This document shows, piece by piece, positions 5,377 through 11,253 of a stretch of DNA of 11,253 nt. The DNA comes from Bacillota bacterium (GTDB lineage: Bacteria > Bacillota > Clostridia > Christensenellales > Aristaeellaceae). The stretch covers positions 1 through 11,253 of the forward strand of contig JAEWRJ010000117.1 of assembly GCA_023460055.1 (NCBI GenBank), in the 5' to 3' direction. A model generated the notes under the pieces. That model had not been told where the DNA came from and searched no databases. It saw nothing but the letters and a program-made list of their open reading frames with translations. A program made the translations under genes and the position numbers. Every line of letters starts with the position of its first letter. The stretch's first letter is position 1.

Positions 5377-6954
5377 ATGCCGGGCATCATCATAGAACAT
5401 CTTTCATTTACTTATCCGGGCAGCTATACGCCCGTTTTCAGCGATCTTTCCTTCAGCATGGATACATCCTGGCGGCTCGGGCTGGTGGGACGCAACGGGC
5501 GGGGCAAGACCACGCTGCTGCGCCTGCTGGCGGGCGAACTGAAGGGCAGAGGCCGCATCGAGACCACAGCGCAGTTTGACACCTTTCCCTTCGACGCGAA
5601 GACAGAGGGCACGGCCTTATACTGCCTGAGAGAGGCCGTCGCGCCTTTTGAGAGCTGGGAGAGCGATATGGAGCGCCTGCTTGCACAAGGCAGCGAAGAA
5701 AGCCTCAGCCGCTGGGGTGAAATCGAGCATCTGTACAGCGCGCAGGACGGCTACATCATCGACAGCCTGATCCAGCGGGAGGCGGATAAAATGGGCATTC
5801 CGGCTGACCGGCTGGACCGCCCTTTCTTAAGCTTCTCCCCCGGCGAGCGCACGAGGCTGCTTCTGTGCGCCCTGTTCTTGCGCAAAAACCGCTTCCTGCT
5901 GATCGACGAGCCGACCAATCACCTGGACATGCGGGGTCGGGATATCGCGGCGGAGTACCTCTCGGGCAAGCCGGGCTTCCTTTTGATCAGCCACGACCGC
6001 AGCTTCCTGGACCAATCTGTCGACCATATCATGGCGCTGCAAAAGAACAGCATTCGCATCGAACGGGGCACCTATTCCAGCTACCGCGACAATAAGCAGG
6101 CGCAGGATGAATATGAGCTTGATCAGAACGAGCGCCTCAAAAAAGATATACGCCGCCTGACCCAGTCCGCCCGCGAGAAGGCGGCCTGGAGTGACAAGGT
6201 AGAGGCCAGCAAGATTGGAGAGCACACCTTTGACCGGGGCCATGTCGGCCACATAGCGGCCAAGATGATGAAGCGCTCCCTGAGCATACGCAACCGCATC
6301 GATCGCAGCATCGAGGAGAAGGAAGCGCTGCTCAAAGAGGTAGAATTTACAGACGCGCTCAGCCTGCACCCGATCAAGCACCCCTCACGGGTGCTGATCA
6401 GCGCGCTTGACCTGAGTTTTCACTATGAGGGCGGGCCTGACCTGGTATCCGGCCTTAACCTGCGCGTCACCCAGGGCCAGCGCATTGCCATCGCAGGATT
6501 CAACGGTGCCGGCAAGTCCACCCTGCTCAAACTGCTGCAGGGCACGCTCGCCCCGACCGGCGGCACGATCTCCCGGCCCAAGGACTTGATCATCTCTACT
6601 CTCCCGCAGGAAACGGGCAGCGTCAGCGGCACACCCTTCGAGCTGGCAGGGAGGGAGGAACTGGAGACTGACTACTTCCTGACCCTGCTGCGCAAGTTCG
6701 GCTTTCCGCGCGAAAGCTTCACCCGAGACGCGAGAGAGTTTTCCATGGGCCAGCAAAAGAAGCTCCTGCTGGCCGCTTCCATGGCAAAGCCCGCCCACCT
6801 CTATCTGTGGGATGAGCCGCTTAACTACATTGACCTGGAAAGCCGTGAGCAGATCGAAGACATGCTGAAGGATACAGACGCCACGCTGGTGTTTGTGGAA
6901 CATGACAGGCATTTTGTGGAAAAGATCGCAACGGATATCGTAGACATGAACTGA
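5377..6954 (+). CDS. Lsa-type ABC-F ribosomal protection protein
   Basis: This is a soluble twin-ATPase protein of 525 residues that would bind the ribosomal E site and free it from antibiotics such as lincosamides, pleuromutilins or streptogramin A. Domain 1 has Walker A GRNGRGKT (38-45), signature FSPGE (153-157, first glycine replaced by proline), Walker B FLLIDE (173-178) and switch His206. The interdomain linker (about 230-325) contains REKAAWSDKVEASKIG and DRGHVGHIAAKMMKR, the layout of the antibiotic-resistance domain in Lsa/VmlR-like proteins. Domain 2 has Walker A GFNGAGKS (374-381), signature FSMGQ, the typical LWDEPLNYID with Glu480, and His509. It has no membrane segments. Start: ATG 5377 follows CGGAGGGA by 4 nt; an earlier in-frame ATG at 5257 lies within the promoter. 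Both catalytic glutamates are present. The drug spectrum cannot be read from sequence, and a housekeeping role is less likely given the leader. Confidence 0.9.
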   Translation: MPGIIIEHLSFTYPGSYTPVFSDLSFSMDTSWRLGLVGRNGRGKTTLLRLLAGELKGRGRIETTAQFDTFPFDAKTEGTALYCLREAVAPFESWESDMERLLAQGSEESLSRWGEIEHLYSAQDGYIIDSLIQREADKMGIPADRLDRPFLSFSPGERTRLLLCALFLRKNRFLLIDEPTNHLDMRGRDIAAEYLSGKPGFLLISHDRSFLDQSVDHIMALQKNSIRIERGTYSSYRDNKQAQDEYELDQNERLKKDIRRLTQSAREKAAWSDKVEASKIGEHTFDRGHVGHIAAKMMKRSLSIRNRIDRSIEEKEALLKEVEFTDALSLHPIKHPSRVLISALDLSFHYEGGPDLVSGLNLRVTQGQRIAIAGFNGAGKSTLLKLLQGTLAPTGGTISRPKDLIISTLPQETGSVSGTPFELAGREELETDYFLTLLRKFGFPRESFTRDAREFSMGQQKKLLLAASMAKPAHLYLWDEPLNYIDLESREQIEDMLKDTDATLVFVEHDRHFVEKIATDIVDMN

Positions 6955-6975
6955 TTTCAAACCGTTCAAACCCAA

Positions 6976-7010
6976 AGAGACTCCCGCCTGACGGACAAGC
7001 GGGAGTCTCT
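6976..7010. terminator. Shared bidirectional terminator
   Basis: A perfect 12-bp stem, AGAGACTCCCGC (6976-6987) with GCGGGAGTCTCT (6999-7010), and an 11-nt loop sit between two convergent genes, 21 nt after the ABC-F stop and 18 nt after the exporter ATPase stop. T-rich stretches follow weakly on both strands (TCTCTATT on plus, TCTCTTTGGGTTTG on minus). It probably ends transcription from both sides. Confidence 0.8.
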
Positions 7011-7028
7011 ATTCAACGATAAGCCGGA

Positions 7029-8054
7029 TCAAACAGCCTCATGCCGCCATCTCTCATACAGTCTGGCGATCACCTGCTCGATCGGGGCCTTCCTGATCTC
7101 CACGTCCCGCACGCCGTCAAACTCCGACAGGGTCTTCATCAGCTGCTTGATGGGCAGTCCGGCCAGATCAATCTCATACTCATAGACGCCGTTTTCACCA
7201 GATAGCAGCACGGCCCGGTCAAAGGAGGGGAAGTGACCGTTACCGGTCGTTACGGTCAGCCTGGTCAGGTTGCCGGTGATCGCCCTCAGTCCGTCGAACT
7301 GGCCGTCAAAGGCGATTTTGCCGCCCGCGATCATCAGGATGCGCTGGGCCATCTCCTCCAGATCGTCCATGTCATGGCTGGTCACCATGATGGTCACGCC
7401 GTTTTCCCTGTTGATCGACTTGAGAAAGTCGATCATCTGCCGCTTGGCCACCACGTCAAGGCCCAGCGTCGGCTCGTCAAGCAATATCAGCTCCGGGCTG
7501 TGCAGCAGCATCATGGCCAGATCCGCCCGCATGCGCTGCCCCAGGCTCAGTTCTCTGGCAAAGGTACGGAGGATCGGCCCCAGATCCAGCAGATCGCACA
7601 CCATGTGGAAGTTGCGCCTGTACACTTCATCAGGTATGTTCCATACCACCTTTTTCCATTCAAAGCTCTGGATGATGGGGTGATCCCACCAAAGCTCCGT
7701 CCTGTTGCCGAAGAGCACGCCGACCCTGCCCATCAGGGCGATCCTCTGATGCTGAGGCGGCAGGGATAAAACGGATATGTCGCCCGAAGTTGGCAGAAGC
7801 ATGCCGCACAGCAGCTTCATGGTCGTGCTCTTTCCCGATCCATTAGGGCCGGCGTAAGCGACGAACTCGCCCTTGTTGATCCGGAAAGAGACCTGATCCA
7901 GCGCTTTGACGACGCGCTTATCAGGCTTGATCAGATTTTTCAGCAGTCCTTTGCCTGTATTGTCACGCTGCCACTGTGTAAATGTTTTTGTTACTTCCCG
8001 CAGCTCAACGGCGGAATCCGTAGGGAAGGTAGCGGTTAGCTCCTGTTTTGACAT
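7029..8054 (-). CDS. ABC-2 type exporter, ATP-binding subunit (COG4586-like)
   Basis: This is the energising ATPase of the exporter formed with the two upstream membrane proteins, 341 residues. The motifs are in order: Walker A GPNGSGKS (69-76), signature LSLGQ (169-173), Walker B LILLDE with Glu194, and switch His227. Before the core is the stretch FTQWQRDNTGKGLLKNLIKPDKR, and after the first half GVLFGNRTELWWDHPIIQSFEW. Both are hallmarks of the uncharacterised COG4586 ATPases, which travel with COG4587 and COG3694 permeases, exactly the arrangement here. A C-terminal extension (about 255-341) follows the ATPase core. The ATG at 8054 lies inside the end of the upstream permease gene (50-bp overlap) with AAAGGA 10 nt before it. 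It is the last gene of the operon and ends at the shared terminator. The substrate is unknown. Confidence 0.9.
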   Translation of the reverse strand: MSKQELTATFPTDSAVELREVTKTFTQWQRDNTGKGLLKNLIKPDKRVVKALDQVSFRINKGEFVAYAGPNGSGKSTTMKLLCGMLLPTSGDISVLSLPPQHQRIALMGRVGVLFGNRTELWWDHPIIQSFEWKKVVWNIPDEVYRRNFHMVCDLLDLGPILRTFARELSLGQRMRADLAMMLLHSPELILLDEPTLGLDVVAKRQMIDFLKSINRENGVTIMVTSHDMDDLEEMAQRILMIAGGKIAFDGQFDGLRAITGNLTRLTVTTGNGHFPSFDRAVLLSGENGVYEYEIDLAGLPIKQLMKTLSEFDGVRDVEIRKAPIEQVIARLYERWRHEAV

Positions 8055-8853
8055 AATAATTCAATCCTTTTCTGAAGAAATATCCCGCGATCATCGATAT
8101 GATCAGCGCGTAAGCCATGGGGTAAAGAGGGCTGAGCCCAAGCGGCGGCCTGCCCAGCAGGCACAGGGAAGGAAACCAGGCCATCAGGCCTTCCGGCAGG
8201 ATGGTCAGCAGCGGCAGCTGGATCATTCCGGGCATGCCCGACAGCGGGAAGGTGCTCAGAAGCCAGGTGCCGTCAATGGCGGTGGATGATATTTCCTCCG
8301 CGGCGGCCGGCGCGTAAAATGCCAGGCTTGATACCAGATAGGCGCGGGCAATGATGATCACCATCGTCAGCAGAAGGTATCCCGAAAGGGAAAGCAGCCA
8401 CAGCGGCGTCACCGCCAATTGAAGCCGCCTGAGGGAGATGAATGTCAGAATGATCCCGACGATAAAGTTGCCGCTGCCGGTGAAGGGGGCGAACCCGCAG
8501 GTCAGCAGCTGCGCCTTGAGGGGCAGCGGCTGTATGAACAAATGCTCCAGCTGCCCGCGGCCGATGATTCTGGATATGTGGATGTTATTCTGCGCGCCGA
8601 ACAGGATGAACAGCCCCGTCACCAGCGTGGAGTAGGACATCATGAACAGCACTTCGTCAGAACTCATCTCGCCTATGCCGCCAAATCGCACGGCGATGAG
8701 AAACACGCCTGATACAGCCGAGAGGTTGGCAATAACATCAGCGCTGATAGCAGCTATGGCATATTTCGTATCCCGAAGCAGCCACATCAAATCGATCTTC
8801 GCGGCGATCATCAGAAGCCTTATCATTCGCCGAAGAGTTACTTTATCCGCCAT
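8005..8853 (-). CDS. ABC-2 type exporter, membrane subunit (COG3694-like, ABC2_membrane_6)
   Basis: This is one of two polytopic subunits of the exporter, 282 residues with about six hydrophobic segments. After the start there is an amphipathic stretch (RRMIRLLMIAAKIDLMWLLRDTKYA). A cytoplasmic loop, ISRIIGRGQLEHLFIQPLPLKAQLL, is the coupling region characteristic of this family (RG-L---L--PLP). The C-terminus FFRKGLNYYVKTGANRY resembles the usual family ending, so the last seven residues, which run into the ATPase gene, look like a small extension. The start ATG at 8853 overlaps the end of the preceding permease gene by 11 bp; AAGGA is about 11 nt upstream. The tight overlaps indicate a single polycistronic mRNA with coupled translation. 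The substrate cannot be inferred from sequence. Confidence 0.87.
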   Translation of the reverse strand: MADKVTLRRMIRLLMIAAKIDLMWLLRDTKYAIAAISADVIANLSAVSGVFLIAVRFGGIGEMSSDEVLFMMSYSTLVTGLFILFGAQNNIHISRIIGRGQLEHLFIQPLPLKAQLLTCGFAPFTGSGNFIVGIILTFISLRRLQLAVTPLWLLSLSGYLLLTMVIIIARAYLVSSLAFYAPAAAEEISSTAIDGTWLLSTFPLSGMPGMIQLPLLTILPEGLMAWFPSLCLLGRPPLGLSPLYPMAYALIISMIAGYFFRKGLNYYVKTGANRYLPYGFRR

Positions 8854-9610
8854 AGCTCACCATTCCTTCCCGTGATTTGCCAAATACATAAAGCGCCAAA
8901 GGCCAGATGATCATCATCCACATGACCTGCACCGCGATCGTCTCCCCCGCGTCCGCAATGCCCGTAAAGATGGATAAGGGCGCGCTGCCCAGGCTCGCGA
9001 AAGGCTGGTACTTCATGGCCTCAGCCAGACCGAATGGCAGCAGTTTGATGGGGATCACAGTCCCCGAAAACAGTGTGACGACAGCGCTTCGTATTCTGCT
9101 GATCAGCCAGTTCATGCTGCGCAGCTTGATCGACAGGCAGGCAAACAGGATATCAACAGCGAAACCCAGCAGCACGCACAGCACAAGGCTGAGGAAGAAG
9201 AAGGGGGAAGCGCATCGCAGGGACACGCCGGCCAAGGGGGCGATCAAAACCATCGGCAGCGAAAAGAGGCAGAGCATCGGCAGCCAGCCGCCGGCCGTGA
9301 GCGCCATCAGCTGGCCCAATACAGACTGCGGCCTTCCGTAGAGCTTCATCAGCACGCCTTCGGACAGCCAGCCCGAAGCGGGCGTCTTGACGACCAGAAG
9401 ATCCGACAGCAAGGCGCTGACATAGGTATAGCTCAGCATCTGCGGCAGGCTTATATCAGCCTTCGCGCCGCCTGTGATCACCGCGCGCCACAGATAGGTC
9501 AGCGTGATGAGCGTGAAGGCCTTGATCAGTATATCGGGAAGCAGGTAAATGATCCCGCCGTTGGTTTTTTCCAGGGCGGACAGATGAACGGTTTTTAAGA
9601 ACTTGCTCAT
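8843..9610 (-). CDS. ABC-2 type exporter, membrane subunit (COG4587-like)
   Basis: This is the first gene of the three-gene exporter operon, 255 residues. Several membrane helices are evident (IYLLPDILIKAFTLITLTYLW, LPMLCLFSLPMVLIAPLAGV, FFFLSLVLCVLLGFAVDILF, a C-terminal one around VMWMMIIWPLALYVFG), about six in all. The segment YTYVSALLSDL followed by SGWLSEGVLMKLYGRPQSV corresponds to the family's conserved loop after the second helix. It pairs with the next permease to make the membrane pore as a heterodimer (family knowledge). The RBS GAGGAG is 8 nt before the ATG. The palindromic element B ends only 5 nt upstream of that RBS, and I find no convincing promoter between the terminator at 9795 and the start codon, so the source of transcription is unclear. 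Confidence 0.85.
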   Translation of the reverse strand: MSKFLKTVHLSALEKTNGGIIYLLPDILIKAFTLITLTYLWRAVITGGAKADISLPQMLSYTYVSALLSDLLVVKTPASGWLSEGVLMKLYGRPQSVLGQLMALTAGGWLPMLCLFSLPMVLIAPLAGVSLRCASPFFFLSLVLCVLLGFAVDILFACLSIKLRSMNWLISRIRSAVVTLFSGTVIPIKLLPFGLAEAMKYQPFASLGSAPLSIFTGIADAGETIAVQVMWMMIIWPLALYVFGKSREGMVSYGG

Positions 9611-9629
9611 GCGGTTAACTCCTCAATCT

Positions 9630-9789
9630 ATACTAACGAAAATCCTTATTGCATCCAAAGCGTCGAGGGATTTTGGTTTGGGGCAAGGAGCGCAAGTGAA
9701 GGCGTAGCAGCGCTACGTCGAACTTGCTGCGACACAGCACCGAGCCAAAATAACCGGCGCGACGATGCGTTAAGGGTTTGAGTTAGTAT
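9630..9789 (-). mobile_element. MITE-like palindromic element, copy B (inverse orientation)
   Basis: This is the second copy of the 160-bp element, in reverse orientation to copy A, with the same perfect termini ATACTAAC (9630-9637) and GTTAGTAT (9782-9789). Against copy A there are 21 substitutions and no gaps. Changes cluster in two blocks that face each other in the folded form (9740-9750 and around 9640-9650). In this copy ATTTTGG pairs with CCAAAAT, a helix that copy A lacks, while copy A's AACGCATC/GATGCGTT pairing is weakened. Both copies still fold end to end. It lies immediately upstream of the exporter operon's first RBS and downstream of the terminator of the 67-residue gene. No ORF or transposase is inside. 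Confidence 0.8.
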
Positions 9790-9794
9790 TGCAC

Positions 9795-9828
9795 AAAAAA
9801 ATACCGGGTACTCGTTTTGAATACCCGG
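9795..9828 (-). terminator. Intrinsic terminator of the small orphan gene
   Basis: Read on the minus strand, a 10-position stem (CCGGGTATTC with GAGTACCCGG, one mismatch; 9828-9819 with 9813-9804) and a 5-nt loop is followed by TATTTTTTT. This is a textbook rho-independent terminator. It lies about 34 nt after the stop codon of the 67-residue ORF and just outside element B. Confidence 0.88.
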
Positions 9829-9861
9829 CAGCTAACCCGCAGGAACAGGCCTGTTTAATGA

Positions 9862-10065
9862 TCAGTCAGGCCGCTGCATAGACAAGTGAAGGGTATTCAA
9901 TACGGTTTTATGGGCATGGCTATCCCTTTGAAGCGAATATTTCGCGCAATTGACCGGCAAAAGGACAGACCTATCCTCTAAAAGCGCATGTTTAAATGAA
10001 AAACCGCTCACGCACTCCAGGCTGAGGAACACATCCTGATTGTTCGAAAAGCACCTGATGTTCAT
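9862..10065 (-). CDS. Small protein of unknown function, 67 residues
   Basis: I do not recognise this protein. It begins MNIRCFSNNQDVFLSLECVS and has three cysteines (5, 18, 40), no signal peptide and no membrane helix. It looks like a small mixed or beta-rich fold with a His/Ser-rich tail. The case that it is real comes from context: a sigma-A promoter, an AGGAGG RBS and an intrinsic terminator all fit this ORF and nothing else. Start: the frame opens at a GTG (10074) that overlaps the RBS, so the ATG at 10065, 8 nt after GGAGG, is preferred. The base composition is visibly AT-richer than in neighbouring genes, which may point to recent acquisition. Alternatives are that the transcript acts as an RNA or that this is a relic. 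Nothing in the sequence indicates function. Confidence 0.6.
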   Translation of the reverse strand: MNIRCFSNNQDVFLSLECVSGFSFKHALLEDRSVLLPVNCAKYSLQRDSHAHKTVLNTLHLSMQRPD

Positions 10066-10097
10066 ACCCCTCACCTCCTCTCAATAAATTCATGTCA

Positions 10098-10126
10098 ATC
10101 TTAGCACAACGTAAAAGGACAGTCAA
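10098..10126 (-). promoter_or_regulatory. Promoter of the 67-residue small gene
   Basis: On the minus strand -35 TTGACT (10126-10121), a 17-nt spacer and the extended -10 TGCTAAGAT (TAAGAT at 10103-10098) form a strong housekeeping promoter. The -35 overlaps the stop codon of the methyltransferase gene. A start near 10091 gives a leader of about 26 nt containing the GAGGAGG RBS. Confidence 0.75.
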
Positions 10127-10887
10127 CGCCTGTATGCTTTCACAGCCCGCGTAGCAGCGAAGCAGGGTATGCCGAATTCATGCAGCCTGCCATAGCCGTT
10201 GGTATCCTCATACAGATGCGTCAGCGTGAAGCCCGCCTCCAGCTGGCCGCCGATCTGCTCTTCCAGCGTATGGGAGAACTGTACGCCGTTGCCGTTTGAC
10301 ATGGCCTCGCGCATCAAATCCGGATCCTTGAGGGGGTTGTAGGGCAGGCGGTGAGACAGCGTGGTCTCAGCGTCGTCAAACATAAAATTAGGCCCGATAT
10401 CCAGCCCGGCCATCAGGATGCCGCCGGGCCGCAATACGCGCAGGCATTCATGCCACAGGGGCCTCACCTGTTCAATATAGCAGTTGCTGACGGGATGGAA
10501 GATCAGGTCAAAGGCCTCATCCTCAAACGGCAGGGGTTTGGTCATATCGTGGCGGACAATGCGGATGTCATAGCCCTCGCGCGCGGCGACATCCTCCTCG
10601 CTTTTCAGCTGGGACAAGGAATAATCAAGCACCGTACACCGGGCGCCCAGTGCCGCGAAGATGGGCATCTGCTGGCCGCCGCCGCAGGCCAGGCCCAGCA
10701 CCCGGCAGCCTTTCAGATCCGGATACCAAGCTTTCGGCACCGGCTTTAAGGGGGTGAGTACCATCTGCCACTCGCCTGCAAGCGCTTGCCGGTAGGTCTC
10801 CCGGGAAATGGGCTGCCCCCATTCCCACCCTTGGGCTACCCAGCCATCCACCGTTTTTGCGTTGATGTCCGTATAATGCTCACTCAT
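10123..10887 (-). CDS. Class I SAM-dependent methyltransferase
   Basis: This is a 254-residue soluble methyltransferase of unknown substrate. SAM-binding motif I is VLGLACGGG (63-71), followed by the acidic residue at the end of strand 2 in CTVLDYS (Asp88), then RHDMTKPLPF (Asp114, adenine contact) and motif IV FDLIFHPVSNCYIE (126-139). After it comes HECLRVLRPGGILMAGLD, the usual motif after IV. An N-terminal segment (1-60, with WVAQGWEWGQPIS and Trp-rich stretches) precedes the Rossmann core and probably shapes the substrate pocket. The ATG overlaps the end of the rqcH reading frame by 8 bp, with GGAG 5 nt before it, so the two are likely coupled. Small-molecule, protein and rRNA substrates all remain possible. 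No radical-SAM or RNA-binding domain is visible. Confidence 0.88.
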   Translation of the reverse strand: MSEHYTDINAKTVDGWVAQGWEWGQPISRETYRQALAGEWQMVLTPLKPVPKAWYPDLKGCRVLGLACGGGQQMPIFAALGARCTVLDYSLSQLKSEEDVAAREGYDIRIVRHDMTKPLPFEDEAFDLIFHPVSNCYIEQVRPLWHECLRVLRPGGILMAGLDIGPNFMFDDAETTLSHRLPYNPLKDPDLMREAMSNGNGVQFSHTLEEQIGGQLEAGFTLTHLYEDTNGYGRLHEFGIPCFAATRAVKAYRR

Positions 10888-11253
10888 GTTTCTCCGCCAT
10901 CCCTTTTACCTCATGCTCCTCGCAGGAAACGATGAGCAGTTTTTCTTCCGTAAAGATAACAAAGCCGTCGGGGCTGCCGCCCGGCTTTTTGACATGCTTG
11001 CGCAAGGTGTAATTGACAGGTACCTGCCTGCCCTTCCCCTTGGAATAGAAGGCGGCCAGCTTAGCGGCGAAAAGACGCGCTTCCCCGCTTACTTCCTTCC
11101 CATCGGCGCGCACGATGACGTGGGAACCGGGCATATCCTTGGCGTGCAGCCACAGGTCATTCCCCTGGGCCGCCTTCAAAAGCCGCTCGTTTTGCATGCT
11201 GTTTTTGCCAACCAGAATCTGGAAACCGTCCGGCGACTCAAACCGCATCGGCT
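10880..11253 (-). CDS. rqcH: RqcH/NFACT-family ribosome quality control protein, C-terminal end (5' part outside the window)
   Basis: Only the last 124 or so codons are present; the frame stays open to the right edge. They hold the NFACT-R domain (DUF814): RFESPDGFQILVGKNSMQNERL, then DLWLHAKDMPGSHVIVR, then KGRQVPVNYTLRKHVKKPGG and GFVIFTEEKLLIV. These match the RNA-binding end of bacterial RqcH, called Fbp or FbpA in older annotation. RqcH binds 50S subunits carrying a stalled nascent chain and recruits tRNA-Ala to add a degradation-promoting alanine tail. A Met near the right edge is internal to the domain, not the start. The C-terminus (SCEEHEVKGMAEKHE) overlaps the methyltransferase start by 8 bp, so the genes are an operon. 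Confidence 0.93.
   Translation of the reverse strand, partial: PMRFESPDGFQILVGKNSMQNERLLKAAQGNDLWLHAKDMPGSHVIVRADGKEVSGEARLFAAKLAAFYSKGKGRQVPVNYTLRKHVKKPGGSPDGFVIFTEEKLLIVSCEEHEVKGMAEKHE

Noticed and set aside
6385..6975. Minus-strand 196-residue reading frame
   Set aside because: It runs antisense to the second ATPase domain of the ABC-F gene and across its terminator side. It shows no domain and is a shadow frame.
9620..9655. Outward promoter at the inner end of the repeat elements (TTGGAT, 17 nt, TAGTAT; conserved spacing in both copies)
   Set aside because: Both boxes are weak, and in copy B the transcript would start inside the RBS of the exporter gene. Copy A already has a better separate promoter downstream.
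5001..9789. Composite transposon carrying a resistance gene
   Set aside because: No transposase or integrase gene is between or beside the elements, and no target duplication outside the pair is visible.

Overview
The window looks like chromosomal DNA from a GC-rich member of the Clostridia (Bacillota), possibly a gut or rumen lineage. The grounds are strong AGGAGG-type ribosome binding sites, housekeeping-sigma promoters with extended -10 boxes, an RqcH-type NFACT protein, a carbohydrate ABC importer without its own ATPase gene in view, and an Lsa/VmlR-like antibiotic-resistance ABC-F protein. No rRNA, tRNA, CRISPR array or transposase gene was seen. The species assignment is inference only.

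Layout. (1) Positions 1-2907, minus strand: a sugar-uptake operon in the order binding protein (1619-2845), MalF-type permease (601-1521), MalG-type permease (604 to the left edge, cut off). A strong GC stem-loop lies between the binding-protein gene and the first permease gene. (2) 2846-3207: an AT-rich divergent intergenic region with a promoter for each side. (3) 3208-5001, plus strand: a large secreted protein of unknown function. (4) 5001-5160 and 9630-9789: two 160-bp copies of the same palindromic, MITE-like element, in opposite orientation and 139/160 identical without gaps. (5) Between them, a convergent pair of ABC modules: a leader-controlled Lsa-type ABC-F gene on the plus strand (5377-6954) and a three-gene ABC-2 exporter operon on the minus strand (9610 down to 7029). 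Both end at one shared bidirectional terminator. (6) 9804-10126, minus strand: a small self-contained unit with promoter, RBS, 67-residue ORF and terminator, AT-richer than its surroundings. (7) 10123-11253, minus strand: the end of rqcH overlapping a SAM-dependent methyltransferase gene.

How the parts may work together. The importer operon probably takes up a sugar or glycan and would borrow a shared MsmX-type ATPase. The central block would protect the cell: ABC-F proteins of this class dislodge 50S-binding antibiotics, and the exporter next to it may move a small molecule or lipid. The most interesting feature is the ABC-F leader. A six-codon ORF with its own strong Shine-Dalgarno sequence is followed by RNA that can pair the leader codons with the ABC-F Shine-Dalgarno region (9 of 10 bases, reaching the base before the start codon). 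A second, crossing 8-bp helix can hide the leader's own Shine-Dalgarno sequence. This is what translational attenuation by a ribosome stalled on a leader peptide would need.
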